From positions 1 to 64,000 of the forward strand of contig CALGDE010000013.1 in assembly GCA_937883785.1 (NCBI GenBank): DNA of 64,000 nt, written 5' to 3'. Positions within the stretch are counted from its first letter, which is position 1; each line of letters starts with the position of its first letter. This document shows, piece by piece, positions 27,663 through 39,138 of the stretch. The notes under the pieces were generated by a model, which was given only the letters and a program-made list of their open reading frames with translations, was not told the origin of the DNA and made no database searches. A program made the position numbers and the translations under genes. This stretch comes from an uncultured cyanobacterium. GTDB lineage: Bacteria; Cyanobacteriota; Cyanobacteriia; CACIAM-69d.

Positions 27663-28649
27663 CTAGGGACGGGTTTGGGTGTAAGTGTCGATTAGGGTCG
27701 CCGAGCGAATCCCCTTTCCTAAATGATATTGGGCATAGTGCCGAAGTGTGCGTTCAATTTGTACCCACGCTATGAAATCTTGCGGAGACTCTGGACGAGA
27801 ATCTTGCGAAGGCGAGCTAATCCGATCCGTGTGCTCCGCATGCTCTCCCTTGGGTGACGCTAAGGATTGCAGCAAAGTGACTTCACGGGCGGTGAGAGAT
27901 CGCGGCATAAACTTCGCCTTAGTGCGGGGATTTAACCGAGCTCCCTCTCCAGTATCCCCCCCATTCGCCCCAGAACCATCCCCCTCAAGTTCAGGAACCT
28001 GCACCCCATGCCCCGCCAACATGGCCGGACTGGCTCGGTCCAACGCATCCAACGTCACCACACCCCCGATCGCCGCACTAAATCCAATGCGCCACTGGGA
28101 ATCTTCACCAATCACTACCGGCTGTTGGGTCAGCCCACAGGATTTAACCTGGGGAGCCACCCCCGCCACCCGCAGCAAATGGTAAATGCCGTGACATAGC
28201 AGCGCCAATAGTGACGCCACTCGCTCCTGGAAGTTGGGGGCGATCGCCAATGAATCCAGCCGCTGTAAATGCTCCAAAAGCGTATCGAACAATTCCGACT
28301 GGGGTTGCTCACTCAACGCCTGGGATAACACCAGCTCCGACCAATATTGCGCCGCCGCCAGCCGCCCCAAATCCCGACTGAGACCGGGATAGGACACCAC
28401 CAACTCCGCTTGACCGATACGGTCCAGATTACGCCCCGGTCGGATGAGCAGTTGGTTCACCACAAACAACCGACTGCGCCCGCCAATTTTTGACTTGGGC
28501 TTCCGCGCCCCCGACGCCACCACCCGCATCAGTCCCCGCTCCGGCGTCAGCACCGTCAAAATTACATCCGCCTCCCCTAGGGGCATCGCCTTTAGATTAA
28601 TCCCCGTTACTTTGTAGGGCGATCGCGACCCACTTCCCTCCTGTGCCAT
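27663..28649 (-). CDS. recO: DNA repair protein RecO
   Basis: Works with RecF/RecR to load RecA on gaps coated with SSB. The 328-residue product has the OB-fold start YKVTGINLKAMPLGEADVIL and TPERGLMRVVASGARKPKSK. A helical zinc-type region follows, and the usual Cys cluster is reduced to a single CGLTQQP. The C-terminal part contains a long low-complexity insertion (about residues 220-285) rich in Gly, Ser and Glu. The ATG at 28649 is preferred; a GTG two codons upstream is possible. Divergent from the giant kinase gene across 160 bp. Confidence 0.92.
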   Translation of the reverse strand: MAQEGSGSRSPYKVTGINLKAMPLGEADVILTVLTPERGLMRVVASGARKPKSKIGGRSRLFVVNQLLIRPGRNLDRIGQAELVVSYPGLSRDLGRLAAAQYWSELVLSQALSEQPQSELFDTLLEHLQRLDSLAIAPNFQERVASLLALLCHGIYHLLRVAGVAPQVKSCGLTQQPVVIGEDSQWRIGFSAAIGGVVTLDALDRASPAMLAGHGVQVPELEGDGSGANGGDTGEGARLNPRTKAKFMPRSLTAREVTLLQSLASPKGEHAEHTDRISSPSQDSRPESPQDFIAWVQIERTLRHYAQYHLGKGIRSATLIDTYTQTRP

Positions 28650-28812
28650 ATTCACCGTCCATCACGTCAAAATTCAGTCTAGTGGCAATCGAAACTGTCC
28701 CTGGGTACTTCATCCTTAAACGCCCTCTCCGGAAGGACAAGCGTTCAACACGAAAAAGCCATAAAGTTGGATGTGATTCAGGTAATCTTTGATGCCGCCA
28801 CACCTGTGCCCC

Positions 28813-31800
28813 ATGATTAACGCGGACTCCTCACCTAACCCTTTTCCCCAGCTAGACGGATATACCGTTACTGAGCTCCTTTACCTGGGAGCACGAGCGG
28901 GGGTATATCGTGCCACATGCAACAAAGATGGGCGCTCAGTGGCGATTAAGGTGCTGCGCGATGGATTACCCAGGGTGAGTGATCGGGTGCAATTTCGCAA
29001 TCAGTATGCGATCGCCAGCAACCTGGATATTCCCGGCATCGTCAAGCCTCTAGATCTTAAGGTTGACCAGGGATTTGCGCTGGTGATGGAGGATTGGGCA
29101 GGAATTCCCCTGGGTCAGTATCTTCAGCAACGGCGACAGCTGGATATTGGTGAAGGGCTAGCGATCGCCCGGCAGCTCACCAATATCCTCCACGATCTGC
29201 ACCAAGAACGGGTGATCCACAAGGACATCAGGCCCGACAATATCTTGACTGATCGATCCTCAAGCCAGGTCACGCTGATTGATTTCAGCATTGCGTCGCT
29301 GTTGCCGAAGGAAGTTCAACAACTGCAAAGCCCGAATGTGTTGGAGGGGACGTTGGGGTATCTCGCGCCGGAACAGACGGGGCGCATGAACCGGGGTATC
29401 GACTATCGAACGGATTTTTATGGGTTGGGGGTGACGTTATATCAGCTGTGGAGTGGCCGGTTACCCTTCGAAGCGGATGATCCCCTAGCTGCCATTCATT
29501 CTCATATTGCCAAGACGCCGGAGCCTTTGGATCGCCTCAATTCCACAATCCCGGCGGTGGTGGCGGCGATCGTGGGCAAGTTGATGGCGAAAAATGCGGA
29601 GGATCGTTACCAGAGTGCTCGGGGAATTGAGTTTGATTTGGCGACCTGTGCGGCCCAATGGCGGGAAACGGGAGAGATTTTAACGTTTGACTTGGGGACG
29701 CGGGATCTGAGCGATCGCTTCTCCATTCCCGAAAAACTCTACGGTCGCGAGGCGGAGGTGGACGCTTTGCTGGAGGCCTTTGGGCGGGTGACCCAGGGAC
29801 AGTCGGAAATAATGTTGGTGGCGGGGTTTTCCGGCATTGGCAAAACGGCGGTGGTGAATGAGGTGCATAAGCCGATCGCCCGCCAGCGAGGCTATTTCAT
29901 CAAGGGAAAATTCGGGCAGTTCAATCGTGATATTCCCCTGTCGGCGTTTGTGGGCGCTTTCCGGGAGTTGATCGCCACCTTGCTGTCGGAGCCGGATGCC
30001 CAGCTAGCAGAGTGGCGATCAGCAATCTTAGGGGCAGTGGAACAGAGCGGTCGCGTGATTGTTGAGGTGATTCCCGAGCTGGAGCGCATTATCGGTCCGC
30101 AACCACCGGTACCTGAGCTGATGGGGGCTGCTGCCCAAAATCGTTTTAATCGACTGTTTCTAAAATTTGTGCGGGTGTTTACTCGGGCGGATTGTCCGCT
30201 GGTGATTTTTCTGGACGATTTGCAATGGGCGGATTCGGCGTCCCTGGAGCTGATGAAACTACTGATGAAGCAGGGGCAGTACCTACTGTTGCTGGGGGCG
30301 TATCGGGATAATGAGGTGTCGCCGTCCCATCCCATGATGCAAGTGATGGGTGAGTTGGAGTGGGCGGGGGAAACGGTGTGGACGATCGCCCTGGAGCCCT
30401 TGGATCTGGACCATACGGTGCAACTGGTGGCGGATACGTTGCACTGTTCCACGGAGTTGGCCCGTCCGTTGGGGGCGTTGGTGCGGCGCAAAACCGATGG
30501 GAATCCATTTTTTGCGACCCAGTTTCTTAAGGCGCTATACGAGGACGGGCAGATTACGTTTAACGGCGATCGCCAGCATTGGGAATGCGATATCACTGCG
30601 ATTCAGCAGTTAGCTCTGACGGACGACGTGGTGGAGTTGATGGCGTCCCAGCTACGCAAACTGCCGGCGGCAACCCAGGAATTGCTTCAGCTCGCAGCCT
30701 GCGTTGGGAGTCAGTTCGATTTGGCAACGTTGGGCATTGTGGGGGAGCGATCACCTCTGAAAACCGCAGACCTGCTGTGGCCGGCGTTGGAAGACGGATT
30801 AATCTTACCCATCGATCAGATCTACAAATTTTTCCAAACTGGTGAGGGGGCGATCGAGGCGGGTGAGGTGGGTGACATGGGCGATCGCGCCAATCCCACC
30901 TACCGTTTTTTGCATGACCGCGTCCAGCAGGCCGCCTATATCCAGGGAGAGGACGACGATCAACGGTTGCTGCATCTGCGCATTGGTCGGCTGTTGCAGC
31001 GGGAGCTGACGGCGGACGAACGGCAAGAGCGATTGTTCGATATTGTGGGTCACCTCAATTTGGGGCGCACTGCGATCGCCGAAGCCGCCGAACGGAACGC
31101 CTTAGCGGCCCAAAACCTGGATGCTGCCCGCAAAGCCAAGCAGTCTACTGCCTATGATGCTGCTCAACGGTTTGCGGAGATTGGCATTGAGTTATTGGGG
31201 GGCGATCGCTGGGAAACCCAATATGAGCTGAGTTTGGCCCTGCAAACGATTTTGACGGACGCCCATTGTCTGGGGGGGAATTTCGAGGCGACCGACGCCT
31301 GTGGAGCAGTGGGGCTCGTCCACGCTAGGACGGCGATCGATAAAGTGCCGATTACCCTTGCTCAGATGAGCGTTCTCACGACTCTACGTCAGATGCCTGA
31401 AGCGATCGCCCTTGCCACCGGTGCTTTGGCGGAACTTGAGGTGACATTCTCGACGGAGGCGGACGTCGCCTGGAGCACCGAAGTATTCACAACCTTGGCG
31501 ACGCAGCTGCAAGCCCACCCCATCGAGAGCCTGGTGGATTTGCCAACGCTGCGGGACCCACGGATATCGGCGGTGATGCAGCTCCTGGCAACCTTGACCA
31601 CTCCTGTGCTTATGGTCAGCCCCGCCCTATTTCCACTGATATGCGCCAAAGTTATTTCCCTCTCGTTGGAATTTGGCAACAGCGCTGTCTCCACTACGGG
31701 CTATGTCGGTCATGGAATGGTTTTAGCCAACTATCAGGGGGAGGTGATGCAGGGCTATCGCTTCGGCAAAGTGGCCTTAGAACTCCTTGATCGCTTTGAG

Positions 31801-34263
31801 TCCGACTCCTATCGTCCCCTGGTGATGCTGCTGTTTGGCGGTTTCTTACAACATCGCAGGGAACCGATCACCGCAGCGCAAGCCCTATTGAAAGGGGGGT
31901 ATCGCGCCGGGATGGAAGTGGGAGATTTTTTATTCGCGGGCTACAACATCAACCATTACTGCTTCAGTCGCTTTCTTGCTGGGGACAATTTGACGCCCCT
32001 AAATGATGAACTGCAACAGTATCGGGTTGTATTAGAGCAGGCGAAGCAATCTTCACCCGCTTCCTATTGCGCGATGAGCCAGCAAATGTGGCACAACCTC
32101 ACCACTCCCACTACTGCGCCAGATCTACTGGTGGGGTGTTTTTTCGATGAGACAGAAAGATTTCCCCATTACGCCCAGAGCCATGAACTGGTGGGAATCG
32201 GCTTAGCCTACATCACCAAGTTGCAGCTAGCGTACCTGTTTGATCGTGATGATGCCGGTCTCGAGCATATTGAAGAGACCGAGCCTTATCTAGGAATGGT
32301 GATTGGCTACCTGAACCAGTTCGTATTTCACGCCTATGCGGGATTGACCTATCTACGGGTAGCGGGCAAACAATTGGCGGTGGACCAAGCCCTCGAACTC
32401 GCGACCCCACACCAGGAAACCGTGGCCCAGTGGGCACAACACGCACCGATGAACTATCAGCACCTGTGGGAGCTAATGGAAGCGGAACGGTTGCGGGTGC
32501 TGGGACGGTCCTACGAGGCGGCGGATTATTATGACCGCGCGATCGCCGGAGCCGCTGAACAGGGGTTTGTCAATAACGTGGCGATCGCCAACGAACAGGC
32601 CGCTAAGTTCTATCTCGCTTGGGACCGCCCCACCCTGGCAGCTAGCTATATGCAAGCGGCCTACGACAACTACGAGCGCTGGGGAGCCAAAGCCAAAGCG
32701 ATCGCCCTCAAGCAAACCTACCCCCAATGGTTCGGCAAGTCCCAATCCCCCAGCCGCACCGGAGGCACCGATGGGAGCAATAATGACCAACTATTCGACG
32801 TCCCCACGGTCATGCAAGCCACCCAGGCCATCTCCCAGGAAATCGAACCGGATAAACTCCTGTCCCGCCTGGTGCAGCTTGCCTTAGCCAATGCGGGGGC
32901 AACGCGGGTGGACTTAGCAATCAAGCGCAAGGCCCACTGGACCCTCGTCGCCCGAGCCGAGATTGCCACAGCCGATACCCCAACAATCGGATCAGATGAA
33001 ACGGGCTCGGATTTGGTGGTCGAGCTTTGCGATCGCCCCTTGGAGATGGCGGACTCGGTGCCCCACAGCGTTATCAATACCGTAATCCGCACGGAGCAGG
33101 TGGCGGTTTTTGACAACCTCAGCCAGGTCCCAGAATTCGCCGCCGATCTCTACATCACCCTCAATCAACCCAAATCCGCCCTCTGCGTTCCCCTAAATCG
33201 CCAGGGCAAAACCCTCGGAGTGCTGTATCTGGAAAATAACCTAACCACCGGGGCGTTTGTGGGCGATCGCGTGGATGTGCTGCAAACCATTGCCGGTCAA
33301 GCGGCCATTTCCTTAGAAAATGCCCGACTTTACCAGGAAGTTGCGAGCTACTCCCAAACCCTTGAAGCCGAAGTCGCCAACAAAACCCAAGCCCTCCGCC
33401 AGAAGACCCAAGACCTGGAACAGACCCTCGTTGACCTCAAGCACGCCCAAGCCCAGCTCATCCAACGGGAAAAAATGTCTGCCCTCGGTCAGCTGGTCGG
33501 CGGCATCGCCCACGAAATCAACAACCCCGTCACATTCATCCGGGGCAATATCCACCATGCCAAGGGTTACGTTGAGGACCTGCTTCAGTTGGTGTCCCTC
33601 TACGCTCACCATTACCCCGAGCCAGTTTCTGAAATTGAAGATGCTTTAGAGGACATTGATCTCCCCTTTTTGCAGGACGATGTCCAGAAGATATGGCAGT
33701 CCATGGCGACCGGCAGCCAGCGCATTGCCCAAATTGTCACGGACCTGCGCAATTTCTCGCGTTTGGACGAGGCGGATATGAAGGCGGTGGATCTCCACAC
33801 CGGCTTGGATAGCACCCTGTTGGTATTACGTGATCGCTGCAAAGGCTCCGACAAACAACCGGCGATCGCCATCCTCAAAAACTACGGCGACTTACCCAAG
33901 GTCAAATGCTACGCTCGCGAGCTGAACCAAGTATTTTTCAGCCTGCTGGACAATGCGATCGACGCGATCAATGAGCTGGGTGCAGCAGCATCCCAGAGCA
34001 CTCCCCAGATTCACATCGAAACGACAGTCCAAGGCGATCGCCACGTCACCATCAAGATTTCAGACACTGGCTGCGGCATCCCCGAGACGGAGCGATCGCA
34101 AATCTTCGAGCCATTTTTCACCACCAAACCCGTCGGCAGCGGCACTGGGCTGGGGCTATCGGTGAGCTATGCGATCGTCCAGCGCCATGGGGGCGAACTA
34201 AGCTGCAAACCGTTCCCCGGTGGCGGCACAACCTTCACCGTCGCCATTCCCCTAAGCACCTAG
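28813..34263 (+). CDS. Giant Ser/Thr kinase - AAA-type ATPase - GAF - sensor histidine kinase
   Basis: A 1816-residue signalling protein. Order: Ser/Thr kinase (~15-280) with K46 (AIKVL), catalytic loop HKDIRPDN (D138) and metal motif DFS (D157) in place of DFG. Next is a signal-transduction ATPase module with Walker A GFSGIGKT (K344) and a Walker [13 protein letters not shown] (~455-466), then a ~850-residue TPR-like helical region. A GAF domain (~1355-1510), a coiled coil and a histidine kinase follow, with the phospho-acceptor in [10 protein letters not shown] (H1567) and ATP-binding DTGCGIPE and [18 protein letters not shown]. There is no membrane segment, so it is cytoplasmic. The architecture is typical of large cyanobacterial hybrid kinases. 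No response regulator is adjacent. Starts at TTG 28789 or ATG 28792 are alternatives. Confidence 0.95.
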   Translation: MINADSSPNPFPQLDGYTVTELLYLGARAGVYRATCNKDGRSVAIKVLRDGLPRVSDRVQFRNQYAIASNLDIPGIVKPLDLKVDQGFALVMEDWAGIPLGQYLQQRRQLDIGEGLAIARQLTNILHDLHQERVIHKDIRPDNILTDRSSSQVTLIDFSIASLLPKEVQQLQSPNVLEGTLGYLAPEQTGRMNRGIDYRTDFYGLGVTLYQLWSGRLPFEADDPLAAIHSHIAKTPEPLDRLNSTIPAVVAAIVGKLMAKNAEDRYQSARGIEFDLATCAAQWRETGEILTFDLGTRDLSDRFSIPEKLYGREAEVDALLEAFGRVTQGQSEIMLVAGFSGIGKTAVVNEVHKPIARQRGYFIKGKFGQFNRDIPLSAFVGAFRELIATLLSEPDAQLAEWRSAILGAVEQSGRVIVEVIPELERIIGPQPPVPELMGAAAQNRFNRLFLKFVRVFTRADCPLVIFLDDLQWADSASLELMKLLMKQGQYLLLLGAYRDNEVSPSHPMMQVMGELEWAGETVWTIALEPLDLDHTVQLVADTLHCSTELARPLGALVRRKTDGNPFFATQFLKALYEDGQITFNGDRQHWECDITAIQQLALTDDVVELMASQLRKLPAATQELLQLAACVGSQFDLATLGIVGERSPLKTADLLWPALEDGLILPIDQIYKFFQTGEGAIEAGEVGDMGDRANPTYRFLHDRVQQAAYIQGEDDDQRLLHLRIGRLLQRELTADERQERLFDIVGHLNLGRTAIAEAAERNALAAQNLDAARKAKQSTAYDAAQRFAEIGIELLGGDRWETQYELSLALQTILTDAHCLGGNFEATDACGAVGLVHARTAIDKVPITLAQMSVLTTLRQMPEAIALATGALAELEVTFSTEADVAWSTEVFTTLATQLQAHPIESLVDLPTLRDPRISAVMQLLATLTTPVLMVSPALFPLICAKVISLSLEFGNSAVSTTGYVGHGMVLANYQGEVMQGYRFGKVALELLDRFESDSYRPLVMLLFGGFLQHRREPITAAQALLKGGYRAGMEVGDFLFAGYNINHYCFSRFLAGDNLTPLNDELQQYRVVLEQAKQSSPASYCAMSQQMWHNLTTPTTAPDLLVGCFFDETERFPHYAQSHELVGIGLAYITKLQLAYLFDRDDAGLEHIEETEPYLGMVIGYLNQFVFHAYAGLTYLRVAGKQLAVDQALELATPHQETVAQWAQHAPMNYQHLWELMEAERLRVLGRSYEAADYYDRAIAGAAEQGFVNNVAIANEQAAKFYLAWDRPTLAASYMQAAYDNYERWGAKAKAIALKQTYPQWFGKSQSPSRTGGTDGSNNDQLFDVPTVMQATQAISQEIEPDKLLSRLVQLALANAGATRVDLAIKRKAHWTLVARAEIATADTPTIGSDETGSDLVVELCDRPLEMADSVPHSVINTVIRTEQVAVFDNLSQVPEFAADLYITLNQPKSALCVPLNRQGKTLGVLYLENNLTTGAFVGDRVDVLQTIAGQAAISLENARLYQEVASYSQTLEAEVANKTQALRQKTQDLEQTLVDLKHAQAQLIQREKMSALGQLVGGIAHEINNPVTFIRGNIHHAKGYVEDLLQLVSLYAHHYPEPVSEIEDALEDIDLPFLQDDVQKIWQSMATGSQRIAQIVTDLRNFSRLDEADMKAVDLHTGLDSTLLVLRDRCKGSDKQPAIAILKNYGDLPKVKCYARELNQVFFSLLDNAIDAINELGAAASQSTPQIHIETTVQGDRHVTIKISDTGCGIPETERSQIFEPFFTTKPVGSGTGLGLSVSYAIVQRHGGELSCKPFPGGGTTFTVAIPLST

Positions 34264-34303
34264 GATCGACACTCCTTAAAAATATGATGCACTAAACGCA
34301 AAA

Positions 34304-34342
34304 TTGGGAAGCCCAGCGATCGCGCCAAGCTTCCCAACTCTT
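34304..34342. terminator. Bidirectional terminator between the giant kinase gene and ftsH
   Basis: TTGGGAAGC (34304-34312) pairs perfectly with GCTTCCCAA (34329-34337). On the plus strand CTCTTTAT follows; on the minus strand TTTTGCG follows, serving ftsH. It lies between the two convergent stop codons, and its loop contains a HIP1 octamer. Confidence 0.8.
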
Positions 34343-34379
34343 TATCAGCCATATTCCAGGCTTCTATGTCGCCTAAGCT

Positions 34380-36275
34380 CTATAGCTGAGGAACCACCTG
34401 ATCCTTCACGGGAACCTCGGCGTATTCAGCCACGATTTGACGGAATTCCTCGCCATCAATGGTCTCCTTGTCCACCAATAGGTCAACTAGGCGATCCACA
34501 ACCTCGCGATTATCTTCAACGAGCTTCAGGGTGTCCTGATAGCAGGCTTCAGAAATAGCGCGCACTTGGGTATCAATACGAGCTGCCACTTTCTCCGAAT
34601 ATTCAGAGCGGGAAGCACCCAGGTCGCGTCCCAAGAACACTTCGCCTCCCTGGCTTTCCAGAGAGAGGGGACCCAAGTCGGACATACCGAAACGGGTCAC
34701 CATCTGACGCGCCATATTAGTCACCTGCTGCAAGTCGTTGCTAGCACCGGTGGTAATCTCAGAGTCGCCAAAGACAATTTGCTCAGCGGCACGACCGCCC
34801 AAAGCTCCGCAAATGCGAGCCAAAAGCTGTGATCGCGACACCAGCATCTGATCTTCGTTGGGGGTAAACCAGGTCAAACCGCGAGCCTGACCGCGAGGAA
34901 TCAAGGTCACCTTTTGCACCGGATCGTGATCCTTCAGCAACGTTCCCACGATCGCGTGACCCACCTCGTGGTACGCCACCAAACGCTTACTCTTGCTGTC
35001 CACCATGGCAGTGCCTTCCATACCGGCAATCACCCGGTCAACGGCATCGTCAATTTCCACCATCTCAATGGCTTCCTTACGACGGCGAGCGGTCAAAATT
35101 GCCGCTTCGTTCAGCAAGTTCGCCAAGTCCGCACCGGTAAAACCAGGGGTACGACGGGCGATCGCCTCCAAAGAAACCTCGTCAGCCAACTTTTTGTTGC
35201 GGGCATGAACCTCAAGCACCGAGCGACGACCCTTCACATCGGGAGCCTCAACGGTCACCTGACGGTCAAAACGACCGGGACGCAACAGGGCAGAGTCCAG
35301 CACGTCAGGACGGTTGGTTGCCGCGATGATGATGATTCCGGTATTACTCTCAAAACCATCCATCTCGGTCAGCAGCTGGTTCAGAGTCTGCTCACGCTCG
35401 TCGTTACCGCCACCAATACCGGCACCACGCTGACGACCTACGGCGTCAATCTCATCAATAAAGATGATGCAAGGGGCGTTCTCCTTGGCTTTCTTAAACA
35501 GGTCGCGCACACGGGACGCACCCACACCCACAAACATTTCCACAAATTCAGAACCGGAGATGCTGAAGAACGGTACGCCCGCTTCACCAGCGATCGCTTT
35601 AGCCAAAAGGGTTTTACCGGTTCCCGGAGGTCCCACCAGCAAAACGCCCTTAGGAATGCGAGCACCAATGGCAGTGAATCGCTCAGGTTTCTTCAGGAAG
35701 GTAACAACCTCTTCCAGCTCTTCCTTCGCTTCGTCCACACCAGCCACGTCGTCAAACAACACGCCAGTTTTCGCATCCATTTGGAATTTGGCGCGGGACT
35801 TACCAAAGTTCATCGCCTGCCCAGGACCGCCGGGCACGTTGCTGGAGCGGCGGAACAGGAAGAACAAGCCCACCACCAGCAATAGCGGGAACACCAAGTT
35901 CCCCAAAATTCCAAACACAGCACCGTCGTTGCGCACCGGGTGGGAATCCAAGTTCACGCCGGACTCACGAATTTTGGACACCAAATCAGGGGCCGCCATG
36001 GGCAAGTCCACCCGCAAGCGCTGCACCCGATCGTCCAGCTCAGGATCAACCGCTTCAACGATCGCCGTTTGTCCGCCTTCATAAAGGTCAACCGACGTCA
36101 CCCGACCTGCGTCGAGATACTCCAAAAAGCGACCGTAGGTCATGCGAGTATTCGCCGCGTTCTGTCCGGCACTGGTGGTGCCCACGTTGCTAGAAAACGC
36201 CCCTTGCCATAGGAAAAATCCCACCACCAACACGGGCAGGGTCCATAGCAGAATGACTCTCCAAGGTAGTTTCAT
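34380..36275 (-). CDS. ftsH: ATP-dependent zinc metalloprotease FtsH (thylakoid FtsH2 type)
   Basis: Degrades damaged membrane proteins, notably photodamaged D1 of photosystem II. The 631-residue product has an N-terminal membrane anchor, a lumenal segment, a second anchor ([17 protein letters not shown]), Walker A GPPGTGKT, the second region of homology and the zinc motif HEVGH (about residue 432). It closely follows, from N terminus ([20 protein letters not shown]) to C terminus ([16 protein letters not shown]), the Synechocystis Slr0228 form, which works as a hetero-complex in thylakoids. Monocistronic, with a long 5' region. Confidence 0.96.
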   Translation of the reverse strand: MKLPWRVILLWTLPVLVVGFFLWQGAFSSNVGTTSAGQNAANTRMTYGRFLEYLDAGRVTSVDLYEGGQTAIVEAVDPELDDRVQRLRVDLPMAAPDLVSKIRESGVNLDSHPVRNDGAVFGILGNLVFPLLLVVGLFFLFRRSSNVPGGPGQAMNFGKSRAKFQMDAKTGVLFDDVAGVDEAKEELEEVVTFLKKPERFTAIGARIPKGVLLVGPPGTGKTLLAKAIAGEAGVPFFSISGSEFVEMFVGVGASRVRDLFKKAKENAPCIIFIDEIDAVGRQRGAGIGGGNDEREQTLNQLLTEMDGFESNTGIIIIAATNRPDVLDSALLRPGRFDRQVTVEAPDVKGRRSVLEVHARNKKLADEVSLEAIARRTPGFTGADLANLLNEAAILTARRRKEAIEMVEIDDAVDRVIAGMEGTAMVDSKSKRLVAYHEVGHAIVGTLLKDHDPVQKVTLIPRGQARGLTWFTPNEDQMLVSRSQLLARICGALGGRAAEQIVFGDSEITTGASNDLQQVTNMARQMVTRFGMSDLGPLSLESQGGEVFLGRDLGASRSEYSEKVAARIDTQVRAISEACYQDTLKLVEDNREVVDRLVDLLVDKETIDGEEFRQIVAEYAEVPVKDQVVPQL

Positions 36276-36846
36276 CGATATCGCCCCTATGAGAACGTCT
36301 AAAAAAGTTTGCGATCGCCGGTAACGAAACCTCGCTGCCCAAAAAAGCAGCTTTGCCGGTGTTCATTGTGTCCAAAATCTTTGGACCTCAACCAATAGCC
36401 GGATTGATAGGCATCTTAGTCATCGGCCTAATTACGCGATGCTGCCTGCAAAGCATTAATTGAAAAATTAATTTCAAAGCAGTTGTTTCTTAATTAAATG
36501 TAACCTATCGTTAAGCAAGGCAGCAAGACGACTATTTTTCGCCTCAGCCCTTTCCCCCGTCAGCCTTGGCGTAGCGCAATTTTATTTATAGCTAACTCAT
36601 GAGTTCCTGAGGGATTTATCCGCCACCCCGCCTTTGCAATGGGGCGAAAAACCCGGGCACAGATGAGAAATCAAGGCGTAAATATTAAAGTCTTCCCGTA
36701 ATCCCTAGGGGCTGTCATCACTTAAACTCCAAATTTAAATTCCAAAGGCTTTGACCGTAACGGTTTCAGTCCCTAGATCTTTTGGTTTTAAAAGGGCGTG
36801 TACTCCCCACTGTATAAGGCCTCTGGCACTTAATTGATGATGCGCC
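36276..36846. other. 571-bp intergenic region upstream of ftsH
   Basis: No gene is evident. It should hold the ftsH promoter and leader. AT-rich palindromic words occur near 36455-36500 (TTAATTGAAAAATTAA type), possibly an operator or promoter. The 36640-36720 part is probably the 3' region of the cyclic-nucleotide-binding protein gene. Confidence 0.4.
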
Positions 36847-37518
36847 CTAGCGATCGCCCAGGGAAACCTTGGCAAACCCATGGGGAACATCCGACGCCCC
36901 CCCCATAGACCCCGACGGAGTATTTCCTGAAAAGGGGTTGAGGCGATCACCCTCTGTCAAGTCCTCTAAATCATTAAAGTGGCGCAAAATGCTGTCTTGA
37001 TCCTGAGAACGCCTAATATCAGCGCAGCTTAGGGTCTTCAGTCGCTTTAAATATTCATGATCACTGACCTGCCGCCCAGCCACAATCTTTGCCAACACTT
37101 CAGGCATCTCCGGGCGCAGAGACAACAAATGGGAAAACGCCATCGGCGACAACTCCAGCAGCTTAACGTTACTGGAAGCCCAAACGGTGGCGGTACGACG
37201 AATACCAGACATTAGGGAAATTTCCCCCATCAACGACCCCGGCGCCAAAGAAAAAACCTTCGGGGGCGCAAAATCCGTAAACTCCACCTCGCCACGAACC
37301 ATGCCAGCCGCCAATATATAAGCCGTAAAGCCCTCATCGCCCTGGCGAAACAAGGTGTGCCCCTCTCGGTGGTGAACAATACTGACCCGTGACACCACAC
37401 TCCAAATCTCACTGGGAGACAGTGAAATGTTTGATGATGCGAGCAAATCCATCAGAGCTGCCTGAATGATCTCGAAGACATTTTTGGGACGTGTAGTCAT
37501 AAATCTCAAGCCCGCCAT
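36847..37518 (-). CDS. Cyclic-nucleotide-binding domain protein without DNA-binding domain
   Basis: The product has 223 residues. One cNMP-binding beta-roll spans about residues 45-150: EGHTLFRQGDEGFTAYIL and the phosphate-binding cassette GSLMGEISLMSGIRRTATVW, with the Glu and Arg that contact the cyclic nucleotide. No helix-turn-helix follows; the C terminus is helical and then disordered, so it is not a CRP-type regulator. A stand-alone sensor or regulatory subunit is likely; the partner is unknown. MTTRPKNVF at residue 7 is an alternative start. Confidence 0.82.
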   Translation of the reverse strand: MAGLRFMTTRPKNVFEIIQAALMDLLASSNISLSPSEIWSVVSRVSIVHHREGHTLFRQGDEGFTAYILAAGMVRGEVEFTDFAPPKVFSLAPGSLMGEISLMSGIRRTATVWASSNVKLLELSPMAFSHLLSLRPEMPEVLAKIVAGRQVSDHEYLKRLKTLSCADIRRSQDQDSILRHFNDLEDLTEGDRLNPFSGNTPSGSMGGASDVPHGFAKVSLGDR

Positions 37519-37892
37519 ATTTCCACGTTGCTAGTGATCGATTCGCCAATGGTGAGTGATCTTGGTCACAATGCCAAGGATTGTCTAACTCTAGCGTCTC
37601 CAATTACCTGCTGGTTGTTCCCAAAGCCACTTTTCCAAGTGTTCCTGCCGGCACCCTGGAAGGAATTACACCGTAGCCCGCCTCCCCTGACCGTTTCAGC
37701 GTTAGCCCAAAAAAACCAGAAAATTGTTAATTTCTTATAACTCGCCTTTGATTTAAGTACAAAAATCGAATACGGTGACTATATTCAAACCTGAGGCGCG
37801 AAAACTCGAGCCTTTGGTTGAGTTTTGTTTATGGAAATTTGCTGTGGAAGCTGCTTTTTGAGGAGGCTCAATGGGGGGCGCACTCGGTTGGT

Positions 37893-37998
37893 TTTCGCGG
37901 ATTTTTGCGGATTTCTTTTTTTGTTCTTTTCGCAAGTTTACTGTTTCGCAGATTTTTTGCCCCTGAAATTGCGGTGTTAACTGCGACTTTAACTGCGA
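37893..37998. repeat. Short repeated motifs upstream of the actin-like gene (candidate parC-like site)
   Basis: A perfect direct repeat TTAACTGCGA occurs at 37977-37986 and 37989-37998 (12-bp period). Related words precede it: TTCGCGG and TTTGCGG (37895-37910, 10-bp period), TTCGCAA (37930) and TTCGCAG (37946). The region is otherwise T-rich. Repeats directly upstream of an actin-like/RHH gene pair are where a ParR-binding centromere and autoregulated promoter would be. Function is inferred from position only. Confidence 0.5.
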
Positions 37999-38029
37999 AT
38001 TCATGTGTAGTCTTTCAGGTCAGCGAGTT

Positions 38030-39046
38030 ATGGCGTTATTAAGTGTGGATTTGGGGCGGACGGCAACCAAAGCCTGTGTCGGTCGCAACCCTGAAGAGGC
38101 GGTGATTATTCCGTCCAACGTGGCACCGGTGGGAGTAGACCGGGTACGCCAGGGCAGTTTTGAGGCGGGTTTTGCGGAGCCCCTTTGGGATATTTGGCTG
38201 GAATATCAGGGGGGCGGTTATGCCTTGGGGCAGCTAGCGGCAGACTTTGGGGCAGATTTGGGCGTTGGTCAGTCCAAGGTGGAAGACGCACTGGTAAAGG
38301 TATTGGCCTGCGCGGGACATTACCGGCTGTCGGGGCGTATTGCGGCGGTGCTGGGGTTGCCTTATCTGTCCCAAGAGCAGTTTGACCGAGAAAAGGAGCA
38401 GATGTTGAGTTTGCTGCGATCGCCCCATATTTTTAGCTATCGCGGTAAGGCGGTGGCGGTGGAGCTGGATCCGGTGTGGGTGGTGCCAGAGGGCTATGGC
38501 AGTTTTGTGTGGACGGAAGCCTGTGGCGGGTCGGCGGCGGAATTGCTAGGGCGGTCTGTGGCGGTAATTGACATTGGTCACCAGACCACGGATTTGCTGA
38601 CCATTGACCGATTTCGGTTTGCTCGAGCGGCATCGCGCAGTGACGACTTTGCCATGGATGAGTTTTATCGGCGGGTGGCGAAGAATATTCCCGGTGCCGA
38701 CAGTCAGTCCCTGGCGCTAATCGAGGCGGTGAATCGTCCGGAGGGACAGCGGCGGTTCCGGCCACGGGGAGAAAGTCAGCCCACAGATTTAGATCAGATA
38801 TTGCCCAATTTGCGGCGGGCATTTGCGAAGGAGCTATCCCAGCGCTGTATTTCCTGGCTGCCGGAGCGGGTTACGGACGCCATTATCAGCGGCGGCGGCG
38901 GCGAGTTTTTCTGGCCCGATTTAGAAACGCTGCTTACGGAGGCAGGACTACAGGTACATTTGGCGGCTCCGTCTCGCTTGGCTAATGTGCTGGGTCAGCA
39001 TGCCTATGCCACAGCGATGGTACGAGCTTCAAAGCGCAGCGCTTAG
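38030..39046 (+). CDS. ParM/StbA-like actin-family ATPase
   Basis: The product has 338 residues. All three nucleotide-binding signatures of the actin superfamily are present: phosphate-1 LLSVDLGRTATKACVG (D7, G9), phosphate-2 VAVIDIGHQTTDLL (D181) and the adenosine motif AIISGGGGEFF (from about S287). Length and motif spacing match ParM/StbA rather than DnaK, FtsA or MreB. Such proteins form ATP-dependent filaments that push apart DNA molecules held by ParR. ATG 38030 is preferred; an ATG at 38003 lies in frame. The next gene, 92 bases on, encodes a probable ParR-like partner. Residence on a chromosome is unusual. Confidence 0.82.
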   Translation: MALLSVDLGRTATKACVGRNPEEAVIIPSNVAPVGVDRVRQGSFEAGFAEPLWDIWLEYQGGGYALGQLAADFGADLGVGQSKVEDALVKVLACAGHYRLSGRIAAVLGLPYLSQEQFDREKEQMLSLLRSPHIFSYRGKAVAVELDPVWVVPEGYGSFVWTEACGGSAAELLGRSVAVIDIGHQTTDLLTIDRFRFARAASRSDDFAMDEFYRRVAKNIPGADSQSLALIEAVNRPEGQRRFRPRGESQPTDLDQILPNLRRAFAKELSQRCISWLPERVTDAIISGGGGEFFWPDLETLLTEAGLQVHLAAPSRLANVLGQHAYATAMVRASKRSA

Positions 39047-39075
39047 GTGCCTCGTATTGGATTCCTCGCTTTGGA

Positions 39076-39103
39076 GCAGGAGTATTTGGGGCAGGAGTAT
39101 TTG
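39076..39103. repeat. Tandem 15-bp repeat between the actin-like and RHH genes
   Basis: GCAGGAGTATTTG occurs at 39076-39088 and again at 39091-39103. It lies in the 92-bp gap of the gene pair and could be a second binding site for the RHH protein or a spacer duplication. Confidence 0.55.
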
Positions 39104-39138
39104 AAGCAATTTGGACCGTTGAAATTGGAGCATTGACA

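Noticed and set aside
34914-35885. Long plus-strand open frame (323 residues) within ftsH
   Set aside because: It lies entirely antisense to the highly conserved ftsH gene and is His/Thr/Gln-rich nonsense typical of reversed GC-rich coding DNA.
37753-38004. Minus-strand open frame of 83 residues
   Set aside because: It overlaps the repeats upstream of the actin-like gene; its Lys/Gln composition comes from the T-rich repeats.
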